Assembly (NCBI GenBank): GCA_025024175.1 | Contig: QCXZ01000075.1 | Span: 1,550,001-1,614,000 of the forward strand | DNA length: 64,000 nt | DNA from: Rhyzopertha dominica | Lineage: Eukaryota > Arthropoda > Insecta > Coleoptera > Bostrichidae | Reading direction: 5' to 3' | In this document: positions 33,800-47,499 of the stretch, one piece after another | Layout: every line of letters begins with the position of its first letter | Numbering within the stretch: position 1 is the first letter of the stretch | Notes under the pieces: generated by a model | Databases searched by the model: none | The model's input: only the letters and a program-made list of their open reading frames with translations | What the model was told of the DNA's origin: nothing | Position numbers and translations under genes: made by a program

Positions 33800-35147
33800 A
33801 TAAAGGCAAGACAAATAGATTGGAATCTCTCAGTGGTGGGGGGTGACCATACGGATTAGTTTGGCCTAGTGACACAGCATAGTCTTGGCGCTAGCATCTG
33901 CTTACAATACAGTGACTTTATAAAGTCACTGTACTTGTACTTACAGTTGGCGGTTTTGTCATTTGACAGTAGCATCGGGACCAGTTTGTCAAGAACGTAT
34001 ATCAGCGCTCAAATATTTCAAATTTACAATGTAATCATTTGTTAATATTGATAACAATCACATTTAGCTTGCTTAAGATATTCTTGAACTGCTGTATGTG
34101 CAAACAGTTAGTAATTACAAGTCATTTCTACTAAAAACCGAGTTTTGCCAGTTGCGGGTGCAGGGGTGAGTTCTACTAGTTTTTGTAGTAATATATCTCA
34201 ATAACTGCATGGAAGTTACTACATAGACATATTTCTTGATAAAGTAGTTCACACTTTAAGTGATATAGGTACACTTGGTGCTTCAAAAGCCCATTATGAA
34301 TTCTTAACATGTTTAAATGTTCTGCTTCTATCTCAAGAGTTAAAAAATTTTAATGTTTCATGGCGAGTCGATTTGCACTTGTATGGATAAGGAGCAATTT
34401 TATTATATTTGCAAGCATCATTTAACCATGCATTCTAGGATATCTATCTGGTCATTGCAAATCCTCTTTTCACAGTCAATCACAGCTTTAAGCAATGTAA
34501 TTTTATCCATCCAGATGCAAATTGGCTCATTTAAATATTTGTAAGGGCAGTAGAGTCTTAGTAAATAGTAGCATCCTGATGATATATATTGCTGGAGCCG
34601 TAAAGTAATTTATTACATTTGAGTAAAACATTAAAAAATGCATGCTTGTTTCAGATGTACCAAATATGACTCAAAGGCGTTAAAAACTATTAGTTGGGAT
34701 AAAAAGATCTACGCTATCTCGTTTGTCACAAGCATTTTGATGAGTTATTTCGATTACATGGAGAAAAAAGACTTAAAAGAAGTCGTCTACCATACCTCTG
34801 TTTTATTGATATATTTATAAATTGTACATTTATGCTTTTGTTTTGTTTATCATTAATTAATTGTAAATTATTCGTATGTAATCTCTTATTTAATTTGCAG
34901 GCAGTTTATTCCATCGCCGTTTGAAGTTATCAGATAAGTAACTTCGAAGAAGTAGCAGAAAAAAATAGGTGCAAATTAGAAAGAAATTAAAAAAATCTGA
35001 CTTGTATGTTATTGCTGCACCATTTAAAGCAGTTTCCTATGTTACCGACTTGACGTATTCGTGTGTAGTTTAACCTAGTGACACTGCAGGCGCTTTATAT
35101 GAACCTACCCCCACCATTAGAGTTTCCCATCTATTTATCTTGCCCTT
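33800..35147. mobile_element. Inverted-repeat element nested in the Harbinger derivative
   Basis: The left edge reads GGCAAGACAAATAGATTGG and the right edge, reverse-complemented, GGCAAGATAAATAGATGGG; both go on to a GGTGGGGG stretch. TATGAACGTTTT is found on both outer sides and once in the empty site of the small element (2453-2464), giving a target duplication of 8-12 bp. Interior ORFs (34353-34544 and 34638-34820) are short; one has a CxxC (MHACFRCTKYDSKALKT). The superfamily is not certain. Confidence 0.6.
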
Positions 35148-35505
35148 GTCTATGAACGTTTTGTTTATAAGCGGTAAAACAGGTTAGTGGGCATCGATCT
35201 GCGCGGTTTTAACACAAAGTATGGAAATTCAGTACAAGAAAATAGAACCTGGGCTAATTTCTTGTATTGAAACGGCGCGCGTATCCGGTATCGGTATAAT
35301 AATTTTAAGAACTTATTTCAATACTTAAATAAGTATAGTGGCAAACGGCTTTAAGGATGTGCCTGTTACAAAGGCTTTAAAACCAATTTCAAATATCTCC
35401 AACTGCAGTGACTTCATTTCAGCTGGATAAACATTGTACCGAATTTGCAGAGTTATATAACCTTTTACACAGTTTCAAATCAAGATAGCCAAAATTTTCA
35501 CTCAC

Positions 35506-35694
35506 CTAAAGCCTTGTCTAACCTCTGTAGAGAGTTGTCTCGTATTCTGAGGGTCCCACAAGCAGCTCTCTCCATCGTCCTGTCCCTCTTCCCATGAGCC
35601 AACGCCAGCTGTCAATCGTAGATCTCAACAGCTTCTTTGATGTCATCCATCTTGATCAGGACATCACCGATGTTTCCCAAAGCGTGAAACTTGC
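35506..35694 (-). pseudogene. TPR-repeat exon, TTC28-like, with in-frame stop
   Basis: A 189 nt exon lies between gatcgacag and gtgagt on the minus strand: GKFHALGNIGDVLIKMDDIK, then EAVEIYD, stop, QLALAHGKRDRTMERAACGT, ending RLDKAL. Alanine/glycine spacing and helix pairs are those of tetratricopeptide repeats; the style fits TTC28-like scaffold proteins (moderate certainty). The stop makes it a pseudo-exon, though both splice signals survive. Confidence 0.68.
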
Positions 35695-35839
35695 CTGTCG
35701 ATCAAGAACAATGCAAATATACAAATACAACTATAAAAAAATGTTTCCTCACCTGTCCAGTTATTGGCATGTGTGTAATCTTAAAAAATTACTTCTGGTG
35801 CTCCAGTGAAGTCTTCAGTTGCCACAAGGCCAAGTGGAC

Positions 35840-36073
35840 CTACCCCAGGTTGATCGTAATACTGCATGGCCTCCCTGTAGTTGCCGATGCAAAAGTGAGT
35901 GTACCCCAGAAAGTAGATGTAGCCCTCTCTGTCCGCTAGCTCTTGAGAGGGCATGAGATCTTGTTCCTAGTAAGATATGGCTTCGGAGAATTCCTGTTGT
36001 CAACTTAAGCAGTTGACCAGGTTCAAGACTGCACATGCTTCTCCAGCCACGTCCTTTAGTGCTCTTGCGATGC
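35840..36073 (-). pseudogene. Next-upstream TPR exon of the same pseudogene, two stops
   Basis: After gtgtatag the minus strand reads IARALKDVAGEACAVLNLVN, CLS, stop, QQEFSEAISY, stop, EQDLMPSQELADREGYIYFL, GYTHFCIGNYREAMQYYDQP. These are clear TPR helices with two in-frame stops. It lies upstream of the 35506-35694 exon in transcription order. Confidence 0.65.
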
Positions 36074-36418
36074 CTATACACCAATTAAAGATGTCAAATT
36101 TTGTCACAAATTAATTAAAATTAATAATTAAACATGTGGGAGAAGTAAGCAGTACGACAGTACGAGCGGCAATAACGATTAGAATACATTACAATTGCAT
36201 GTCCGTTGGATAATAACAGCATTCCGTTTCTAATCCCTAATGATAAATTTTATTGCATAATACTTATATAATCACGTTTCGGGCATAAAACGAGCGTAAA
36301 ATGCAAGTTTTTGTGGTTATTTTAGCATAGCGGTAATTGCGTAAACTAATATGTAACTGGTAACAGTAGTTCTGATTTGAAAATGGGAGAAAATAATTTA
36401 GATAGTACAAGTACAAGT

Positions 36419-39400
36419 AATGCTCTATCTAGTGTCATAGCTAGATTTTCAATAACTGTCACGAGTTCAGATAAAAAAACAAAAACGTCACATTAACACA
36501 CACGCAGTCATGGACATCCTCTATTTTCTAAATTAACTTCCCCCATTTTCAAATAAGAAAACTCAAACTTTTACACATTAAATTATGCAGAATTTAATGC
36601 TCTATCAAGTGCTGTAGCTAGATTTTCAATAACTCTCACGAGTTCAGATATAAAAAATAAAAACGTCACATTAACACACACGAAGTCATGGACATACTCT
36701 ATTTTCTAAATTAATTTCCCCCATTTTCAAAACAGAACACTCAATCTTTTACACATTAAATTATGCAGAGTTTAATGCTCTATCAACAGCTATAGCTAGA
36801 TTTTCAATAGCTGTCACGAGTTCAGAAATAAAAAATAAAAACGTCACATTAACACCCGCGCAGTCATGGACATCCCCTATTTTCTAAATTAATTTCCCCC
36901 ATTTTCAAAACAGAAAACTCAAACTTTTAGACATTAAATTATGCAGAATTTAATGCTCTATCAAGTGCTATAGCTAGATTTTCAATAGCTGTCACGAGTT
37001 CAGAAATAAAAAATAAAAACGTCACATTAAGACAAGTGCAGTCATAAACATCCTGTACTTTATAAATTAATTTCCCCCATTTTCAAAACAGCAAACTCAA
37101 CGTTTCAAACATTAAATTATGCAGAATTTAATGCTCTATCAAGTGCCATAGCAAGATTTTCAATAGCTGACACGAGTTCAGAAATAAAAAAATAAAAACG
37201 TCACATTAACACAAGCGCAGTCATGGACATCCTCTATTTTCTAAATTAATTTCCCCCATTTTCAAAACAGAAAACTCAAACATTTACACATTAGATTATG
37301 CAGAATTTAATGCTCTATCAAGTGCCATAGCTAGATTTTCAATAGCTCACACGAGTTCAGNAATAAAAAAATAAAAACNTCACATTAACACAAGCGCAGT
37401 CATGAACATCCTCTATTTTTTAAATTAATTTCCCCCATTTTCAAAACAGAAAACTCAAACTTTTACACATTAGATTATGCAGAATTTAATGCTCTATCAA
37501 GTGCCATAGCTAGATTTTCAATAGCTGTCACAANTTCAGAAATAAAAAAGTCACATTAACACAAGCGCAGCCATGGACATCCTCTATTTTCTAAATTAAT
37601 TTCCCCCATTTTCAAAACAGAAAACTCAAACTTTTACACATTAGATTATGCAGAATTTAATGCTCTATCAAGTACCATATCTAGATTTCCAATAGCTATC
37701 ACGAGTTCAGAAATAAAAAATAAAAACGTCACATTAACACAAGCGCAGTCATGGACATCCTCTATTTTTTAAATTAATTTCCCCCATTTTCAAAACCGAA
37801 AACTCAAACTTTTACACTTTAGATTATGCAGAATTTAATGCTCTATCAAGTACCGTATCTAGATTTCCAATAGCTATCACGAGTTCAGAAATAAAAAATA
37901 AAAACGTCACATTAACACAAGCGCAGCCATGGACATCCTCTAGTTTCAAAATTAATTTCCCCCATTTTCAAAACAGCAAACTCAAACTTTTACACATTAA
38001 ATTATGCAGAATTTAATGCTCTATCAAGTGCCATACCTAAATTTTCAATAGTTGTACCGAGTTCAGGAATAAAAAATAAAAACGTCACATTAACATACGC
38101 GCAGTTATGGACATCCTCTATTCTCTAAATTAATTTCCCCTATTTTCAAAACAGAAAACTCAATCTTTTAAACATTAAATTTTGCAGAACTTAATGCTCT
38201 ATCAAGTGCTATAGCTAGATTTTCAATAACTCTCACGAGTCCAGATATAAAAAATAAAAACGTCACATTAACACACGCCCAGTCATGGACATCCTCTATT
38301 TTCTAAATTAATTTCCCCCATTTTTAAAACAGAAAACTCAAACTATTACACATTAGATTATGCAGAATTTAATGCTCTATCAAGTGCCATAGCTAGATTT
38401 TAAATAGCTGTAACAAGTTTCAATATAAAAAATAAAAACCTCAGATTAATACAAGTGCAGTCATGAAGATCCTCTACCTTGTAAATCTACTTCTACTATT
38501 TTCAAAACAGAAAACTCAAACTATTACACATTAGATTATGCAGAATTTAATGCTCTATCAAGTGCCATAGCTAGATTTTAAATAGCTGTCACGAGTTCAG
38601 ATATAAAAAATAAAAACGTCACATTAACACACGCGCAGTCATGGACATCCTCTATTATCTAAATCAATTTCCCTCGTTTTCAAAACAGAAAACTCAAACT
38701 TTTACACATTAAATTATGCAGAATTTAATGCTCTATCAAGTGCCATAGCTAGATTTTAAATAGTCGTAACGAATTGCAATATAAAAAATAAAAACGGCAC
38801 ATTAACACCCACGTATTCATGGACAACCTCTATTTTCTAAATTAATTTCCCTCATTTTCAAAACAGAAAACTCAAACTTTTACACATTAAATTATGCAGA
38901 ATTTAATGCTCTATCAAGTGCCACAGCTAGATTTTAAATAGTCGTAACGAATTGCAATATAAAAAATAAAAACGGCACATTAACACACACGCATTCATGG
39001 ACAACCTCTATTTTCTAAATTAATTTCCCTCATTTTCAAAACAGAAAACTCAAACTTTTACACATTAAATTATGCAGAATTTAATGCTCTATCAAGTGCC
39101 ATAGCTAGATTTTAAATAGCTGTCACGAGTTCAGATATAAAAAATAAAAACGTCACATTAACACACGCGCAGTCATGGACATCCTCTATTATCTAAATCA
39201 ATTTCCATCGTTTTTAAAACAGAAAACTCAAACTTTTACACATTAAATTATGCAGAATTTAATGCTCTATCTAGTGCCATAGCTAGATTTTAAATAGTCG
39301 TAACGAATTGCAATATAAAAAATAAAAACGGCACATTAACACACACGCATTCATGGACAACCTCTATTTTCTAAATCAATTTCCCTCATTTTCAAAACAG

Positions 39401-42400
39401 AAAACTCAAACTTTTACACATTAAATTATGCAGAATTTAATGCTCTATCAAGTGCCACAGCTAGATTTTAAATAGTCGTAACGAATTGCAATATAAAAAA
39501 TAAAAACGGCACATTAACACACACGCATTCATGGACAACCTCTATTTTCTAAATTAATTTCCCTCATTTTCAAAACAGAAAACTCAAACTTTTACACATT
39601 AAATTATGCAGAATTTAATGCTCTATCAAGTGCCATAGCTAGATTTTCAATAGCTGTCACGAGTTCAGAAATAAAATATTAAAACGTCAGATTAATACAA
39701 GTGCAGTCATGAAGATCCTCTACCTTGTAAATCAATTTCTACTATTTTCAAAACAGCAAATTCAAACTTTTACACACTAAATTGTGCAGAATTTAATGGT
39801 CTATCAAGTGCCATAGCTAGATTTTAAATAGCTGTCACGAGTTCAGATATAAAAAATAAAAACGTCACATTAACACACGCGCATTCATGGACAACCTCTA
39901 TTTTCTAAATTAATTTCCCTCATTTTCAAAACAGAAAACTCAAACTTTTACACATTAAATTATGCAGAATTTAATGCTCTATCAAGTGCCACAGCTAGAT
40001 TTTCAATAGTCGTAACGAATTGCAATATAAAAAATAAAAACGGCACATTAACACACACGCATTCATGGACAACCTCTATTTTCTAAATTAATTTCCCCCA
40101 TTTTCAAAACAGAAAACTCAAACTTTTACACATTAAATTATGCAGAATTTAATGCTCTATCAAGTGCCATAGCTAGATTTTAAATAGCTGTCACGAGTTC
40201 AGAAATAAAATATTAAAACGTCAGATTAATACAAGTGCGGTCATGAAGATCCTCTACTTTGTAAATCAATTTCTACTATTTTCAAAACAGCAAATTCAAA
40301 CTTTTACACATTAAATTATGCAGAATTTAATGCTCTATCAAGAGCTATAGCTAGATTTTCAATAGCTGTCACGAGTTCAGAAATAAAAAATAAAAACGTC
40401 ACATTAACACAAGCGCAGTCATGGACATCCTCTATTATCTAAATTAATTTCCCTCATTTTCAAAACAGAAAACTCAAACTTTTACACATTAAATTATGCA
40501 TAATTTAATGCTCTATCAAGTGCCATAGCTAGATTTTCAATAGCTGTCACATGTTCAAAAATAAAAAATTAAAACATCAGATTAATACAAGTGCAGTCAT
40601 GAAGATTAACTACTTTGTAAATGAATTTCTACTATTTTCAAAACAGCAAACTAAAACTTTTACACATTAAATTATGCATAATTTAATGCTCTATCAAGCG
40701 CCATAGCTAGATTTTAAATAGCTGTCACGAGTTCAGATATAAAAAATAAAAACGTCACATTAACACACGCGCAGTCATGGACATCCTCTATTATCTAAAT
40801 TAATTTCCCTCATTTTCAAAACAGAAAACTCAAACTTTTACACATTAGATTATGCAGAATTTAATGCTCTATCAAGTGCCATAGCTAGATTTTAAATAGC
40901 TGTCACGAGTTTTAATATAAAAAATAAAAACGTCACATTAACACACGCGCAGTCATGGACATCCTCTATTATCTAAATTAATTTCCCTCATTTTCAAAAC
41001 AGAAAACTCAAACTTTTACACATTAGATTATGCAGAATTTAATGCTCTATCAAGTGCCATAGCTAGATTTTAAATAGCTGTCACGAGTTTTAGTATAAAA
41101 AATAAAAACGTCACATTAACACACGCGCAGTCATGGACATCCTCTATTTTCTAAATTAATTTCCACCATTTTCAAAACAGAAAACTCAAACTTTTATACA
41201 TTAAATTATGCAGAATTTAATGCTCTATCAAGTGCCATAGCTAGATTTTAAATAGCTGTCACGAGTTTTAATATAAAAAATAAAAACGTCACATTAACAC
41301 ACGCGCAGTCATGGACATCCTCTATTATCTAAATTAATTTCCCTCATTATCAAAACAGAAAACTCAAACTTTTACACATTAGATTATGCAGAATTTAATG
41401 CTCTATCAAGTGCCATAGCTAGATTTTAAATAGCCGTCACGAGTTTCAATATAAAAAATAAAAACGTCACATTAACACACGCGCAGTCATGGACATCCTC
41501 TATTATCTAAATTAATTTCCCTCATTTTCAAAACAGAAAACTTAAACTTTTACACTTTAGATTATGCAGAATTTAATGCTCTATCAAGTGCTATAGCTAG
41601 ATTTTAAATAGCTGTCACGAGTTTTAGTATAAAAAATAAAAACGTCACATTAACACACGCGCAGTCATGGACATCCTCTATTTTCTAAATTAATTTCCAC
41701 CATTTTCAAAACAGAAAACTCAAACTTTTATACATTAAATTATGCAGAATTTAACGCTGTATCAAGTGCCATAGCTAGATTTTAAATAGCTGTCACGAGT
41801 TCAGAAATAAAAAATTAAAACATCAGATTAATACAAGTGCAGTCATGAAGATTATCTACTTTGAAAATGAATTTCTACTATTTTCAAAACAGGAAACTCA
41901 AACTTTTACACATTAAATTATGCAGAATTTAATGCTCTATCAAGTGCTATAGCTAGATTTTCAATAGTTGTAACGAGTTTTAATATAAAAAATTAAAACG
42001 TCACATTAACACACGCACAGTCATGGACATTCTCTATTTTCTAAATTAATTTCCACCATTTTCAAAACAGAAAACTCAAACTTTTACACATTGAATTATG
42101 CAGAATTTAATGCTCTATCAAGTGCCATAGCTAGATTTTAAATAGCTGTCACGAGTTCAGAAATAAAAAATTAAAACATCAGATTAATACAAGTGCAATC
42201 ATGAAGATCTTCTACCTTGTAAATCAATTTCTACTATTTTCAAAACAGCAAACTCAAACTTTTACACATTAAATTATGCAGAATTTAATGCTCTATCAAG
42301 TGCCATAGCTAGATTTTCAATAGTTGTAAGGAGTTTTAATATAAAAAATAAAAACGTCACATTAACACACGCGCAGTCATGGACATCCTCTATTTTCTAA

Positions 42401-45400
42401 ATTAATTTCCACCATTTTCAAAACAGAAAACTCAAACTTTTACACATTAAATTATGCAGAATTTAATGCTCTATTAAGAGCCATAGCTAGATTTTCAATA
42501 GTTGTAACGAGTTTCAATATAAAAAATAAAAACGTCACATTAACACACGCGCAGTCATGGGCATCCTCTATTTTCTAAATTAATTTCCACCATTTTCAAA
42601 ACAGAAAACTCAAACTTTTACACATTAAATTATGCAGAATTTAATGCTCTATCAAGTGTAATAGCTAGATTTTCAATAGTTGTAACGAGTTTCAATATAA
42701 AAAATGAAAACGTCACATTAACACACGTGCAGTCATGGACATCCTCTATTTTCTAAATTAATTTCCACCATTTTTAAAACAGAAAACTCAAACTTTTACA
42801 CATTAAATTATGCAGAATTTAATGCTCTATCAAGAGCCATGGCTAGCTTTTCAATAGCTGACACGAATTCAGAAATAAAAAATAAAAACGTCACATTAAC
42901 ACAAGCGCAGTCATGGACATCCTCTATTTTCAAAATTAATTTCCCCCATTGTCAAAACAGCAAACTAAAACTTTTACACATTAAGTTATGCAAAATTTAA
43001 TGCTCTATCAAGTGCCATAGCTAGATTTTCAATAGCTGTCACGAGTTCAGATATAAAAAATAAAAACGTCACATTAACACACGCGCAGTCATGGACATCC
43101 TCTATTATCTAAATTAATTTCCCCCATTTTCAAAACAGAAAACTCAAACTTTTACACATTAAATTATGCAGAATTTAATGCTCTATCAAGTGCCATAGCT
43201 AGATTTTCAATAGCTGTCACGAGTTCAGAAATAAAAAATTAAAACATCAGATTAATACAATTGCAGTCATGAAGATTATCTACATTGTAAATGAATTTCT
43301 ATTATTTTCAAAACAGAAAACTCACACTTTTATACATTAAATTATGCAGAATTTAATGCTCTATCAAGTGCCATAGCTAGATTTTAAATAGCTGTCACGA
43401 GTTCAGAAACAAAAAATTAAAACATCAGATTAATACAAGTGCAGTCATGAAGATTATCTACTTTGTAAATGAATTTCTACTATTTTCAAAACAGCAAACT
43501 AAAACTTTTACACATTAAATTATGCAAAATTTAATGCTCTACCAAGTGCCATAGCTAGATTTTAAATAGCTGTCATGAGTTCAGATATAAAAAATAAAAA
43601 CGTCACATTAACACACGCGCAGTCATGGACATCCTCTATTTTCTACATTAATCTCCCCCATTTTCAAAACAGAAAACTCAAACTTTTACACATTAAATTA
43701 TGCAAAATTTAATGCTCTATCAAGTGCCATAGCTAGATTTTCAATAGCTGTCATGAGTTCAGATATAAAAAATAAAAACGTCACATTAACACACGCAGTC
43801 ATGGACATCCTCTATTTTCTAAATTAATTTCCCTCATTTTCAAAACAGAAAACTCAAACTTTTACACATTAAATTGTGCATAATTTAATGCTCTATCAAG
43901 TGCCATAGCTAGATTTTAAATAGCTGTCACGAGTTCAGAAATAAAATATTAAAACATCAGATTAATACAAGTGCAGTCATGAAGATTATCTACTTTGTAA
44001 ATGAATTTCTACTATTTTCAAAACAGCAAACTAAAACTTTTACACATTAAATTATGCATAATTTAATGCTCTATCAAGTGCCATAGCTAGATTTTAAATA
44101 GCTGTCACGAGTTCAGAAATAAAATATTAAAACATCAGATTAATACAAGTGCAGTCATGAAGATTATCTACTTTGTAAATGAATTTCTACTATTTTCAAA
44201 ACAGCAAACTAAAACTTTTACACATTAAATTATGCAAAATTTAATGCTCTATCAAGTGCCATAGCTAGATTTTCAATAGCTGTCACGAGTTCAGATATAA
44301 AAAATAAAAACGTCACATTAACACACGCGCAGTCATGGACATCCTCTATTTTCTAAATTAATTTCCCCCATTTTCAAAACAGAAAACTCAAACTTTTACA
44401 CAAAATTATGCAGAATTTAATGCTCTATCAAGTGCCATAGCTAGATTTTAATAACTGTCACGAGTTCAGAAATAAAAAATAAAAACGTCACATTAACACA
44501 TGCGCAGTCATGGACATCCTCTATTTTCTAAATTAATTTCCCCCATTTTCAAAACAGAAAACTCAAACTTTTACACAAAATTATGCAGAATTTAATGCTC
44601 TATCAAGTGCCATAGCTAGATTTTAATAACTGTCACGAGTTCAGAAATAAAAAATAAAAACGTCACATTAACACAAGCGCAGTCATGGACATCCTCTATT
44701 TTCTACATTAATCTCCCGCATTTTCAAAACAGAAAACTCAAACTTTTACACATTAAATTATGCAAAATTTAATGCTCTATCAAGTGCCATAGCTAGATTT
44801 TCAATAGCTGTCATGAGTTCAGATATAAAAAATAAAAACGTCACATTAACACACGCAGTCATGGACATCCTCTATTTTCTAAATTAATTTCCCTCATTTT
44901 CAAAACAGAAAACTCAAACTTTTACACATTAAATTGTGCATAATTTAATGCTCTATCAAGTGCCATAGCTAGATTTTAAATAGCTGTCACGAGTTCAGAA
45001 ATAAAATATTAAAACATCAGATTAATACAAGTGCAGTCATGAAGATTATCTACTTTGTAAATGAATTTCTACTATTTTCAAAACAGCAAACTAAAACTTT
45101 TACACATTAAATTGTGCATAATTTAATGCTCTATCAAGTGCCATAGCTAGATTTTAAATAGCTGTCACGAGTTCAGAAATAAAATATTAAAACATCAGAT
45201 TAATACAAGTGCAGTCATGAAGATTATCTACTTTGTAAATGAATTTCTACTATTTTCAAAACAGCAAACTAAAACTTTTACACATTAAATTATGCAAAAT
45301 TTAATGCTCTATCAAGTGCCATAGCTAGATTTTCAATAGCTGTCACGAGTTCAGATATAAAAAATAAAAACGTCACATTAACACACGCGCAGTCATGGAC

Positions 45401-45946
45401 ATCCTCTATTTTCTAAATTAATTTCCCCCATTTTCAAAACAGAAAACTCAAACTTTTACACAAAATTATGCAGAATTTAATGCTTTATCAAGTGCCATAG
45501 CTAGATTTTAATAACTGTCACGAGTTCAGAAATAAAAAATAAAAACGTCACATTAACACACGTGCAGTCATGGACATCCTCTATTATCTAAATTAATTTC
45601 TCCCATTTTCAAAACAGAAAACTCAAACTTTTACACATTAAATTATACAGAATTTAATGCTCTATCAAGTGCAATAGCTAGATTTTCAATAGCTGTCACG
45701 AGTTCAGAAATAAAAAATAAAAACGTCACATTAACACACACACAGTCAAGGACACCCTCTATTTTCTAAATTAATTTCCCCCATTTTGAAAACAGAAAAC
45801 TCAAACTTTTACACATTAAATTATGCAGAATTTAATGGTCTATCAAATGCCATAGCCAGATTTTCAATAGTTGTAACGAGTTCAGAAATAAAAAATAAAA
45901 ACGTCAGATTAACACAAGTTCAGTCATGAACATCCTCTACTTTGTA
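36419..45946. repeat. 178 bp satellite array, about 53 copies, with two variant classes
   Basis: The landmark CTATCAAG falls at 38021, 38199 and 38377, giving a 178 bp period. Each monomer carries TTATGCAGAATTTAATGCTC, GCCATAGCTAGATTTT, CACGAGTTCAGA and TTTTCAAAACAG. One class reads CGTCACATTAACACACGCGC and GGACATCCTCTATTTTCTAA; a second reads AACATCAGATTAATACAAGT and ATGAAGATTATCTACTTTGT. The second class is scattered and often paired in the middle and right of the array, suggesting higher-order repeats. No long ORF. Confidence 0.97.
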
Positions 45947-46742
45947 AGTCGTTAGATGGTGGTGCTATAGATGTTTTCCCAAACCATTGTCTTACAGACA
46001 TAAAAATTCCCCTAAAGTCTTAGTTCAGTTCTCAAGACATTTTTGGATTCTGGAGGTCAAAATACATCAGTGTGTTGAGTTTTGAGCTATGAAACAGAAT
46101 CATTGCAAAATGGCGGGAAACAATCATATTGAAAATTTAGCAAGTAAATTTTTAATGTCTGATTTGGTCAAAGGTCCGTTTCTTCACTAATTTTGACGTC
46201 CTGAATCCAAATATAGCTTCAGTTGGTCCCTAAATGTGGAAGTTCGCATTAGTAGTGACCGAAATTAGGTCGCAATCAATCAATAAGAAATATAATAAAA
46301 AACTGACAATAGCATCTTTAACAATAACAGTTTTGTTAATTTCTTGCCCTTGAAACACAAACACCACAAATTTTCTTTAAATTCTATGCATGATTTATCA
46401 AAATATGCAGTAATGTTTACTTTACAACGTCTTTAAAACCAATTTCAATTATCCTCAAGCTTATCAAGCGACTTTACTTCAGTTTTCAATAGACTTGGTC
46501 ATGAAATTACAAACTTGCGCATTAAAAAGTTTTCTGCCAAAATAAAAGCTATACTCTTGAAGGGAGCTTATTATACTTGTGACGAATTTTAGGGAGACAA
46601 TGACATCATGTCAAGCTAATGTAGCTCATATTAATTATAGATAGGTAATGTGTGTGAACGCTTGTTTATTCGTAAATCCTTATATTTGTTGTTTTGCTCT
46701 AAATGTATATTCATTGACGTGTATAAACCTCCGGTAGCATAC
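45947..46742. other. AT-rich DNA right of the 178 bp array, nothing recognised
   Basis: No exon or repeat family was identified. It separates the satellite from the next TPR pseudo-exon. Confidence 0.35.
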
Positions 46743-46791
46743 AAATAAATATTATTATTATTATTATATTATTATTATTATTATTATTAAG
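46743..46791. repeat. (ATT)n microsatellite
   Basis: About sixteen ATT units with one interruption. Confidence 0.9.
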
Positions 46792-46888
46792 TTTGTAGAA
46801 TATCATACTGACTTCAGCGCCTACATAACTCAAATAAGAGATATTTTACACAGTTTCAAAACAATATAAAGGAGAAAATTTCACTTAC

Positions 46889-47074
46889 CTAGAGCCTCAG
46901 TGAACCTGTTCCGGAGTCTGCCTGCCATTCCCGGGATTCAAGCAGTTGCCTTCATCCTTGTATCCCTGTCGTCCCGGACCAACGTCAACCGTCGAAGATA
47001 CAACTTAACAGCTTCTATGATGTCGCCCATCTTGACCAGGAGGTCTTCAATGGTGCTCAAAGCATGGAAGTTGC
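46889..47074 (-). pseudogene. TPR-repeat exon, TTC28-like, second copy with stop
   Basis: A 186 nt exon between atcaacag and gtaagt on the minus strand: NFHALSTIEDLLVKMGDIIE, AVKLYLRRLTLVRDDRDTRM, KATA, stop, IPGMAGRLRNRFTEAL. It is the same exon as 35506-35694, diverged, on the other side of the 178 bp array. The stop lies at a different place from that in the first copy. Confidence 0.68.
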
Positions 47075-47499
47075 CTGTTGATTAAGAACCATTCAAAAAT
47101 GCAACCGCAACTAATCTAAATAAAATACAAAAGCTTTTCCGAAAACAGGAATTTAAGATTTCCTTCTACTTTGCATACAACCTATATTAACACGTTTCTT
47201 AATACAACTACTAATCATAAGACTGTTCCCTACTATATTGCCTACCTAAGATACACAAACCAGAGATACCACTGTGTGTCGAAACGTCACGGTCTAATAA
47301 CCAACGTGGGAACCAGCCCGGAAAACAACATGTCATCGACAACAACCACGGAAGCCTTCAAACGAAAAAGACTGTTCCCGTATATATTTTTGTCATGTAG
47401 TAAGGTAAATCAAAGCATACGTCTTCTATGATAGTGATATTTACGAGCATTCAATTTATGAGCTTGTTTAACATCTACCGTAATGAAATACATGCCTTA

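Larger units (their letters stand above)
32905..35351. mobile_element. Larger PIF/Harbinger derivative with a nested insertion
   Basis: The left end (CAGCCGTTTGCCATTACAT) and right end (AGTATAGTGGCAAACGGCTT) match the 1606-2654 element and are flanked by TAA on both sides (32902-32904, 35352-35354). The frame at 33356-33560 holds [20 protein letters not shown] and MSNASYEKLFKLVHNK. Internal sequence is collinear with the small element up to about 33795 and again from about 35145; between them a separate inverted-repeat element is inserted. Confidence 0.85.

Noticed and set aside
36419..45946. A CRISPR-like array of regular repeats
   Set aside because: Monomers are contiguous 178 bp satellites without unique spacers, in a eukaryotic genome.
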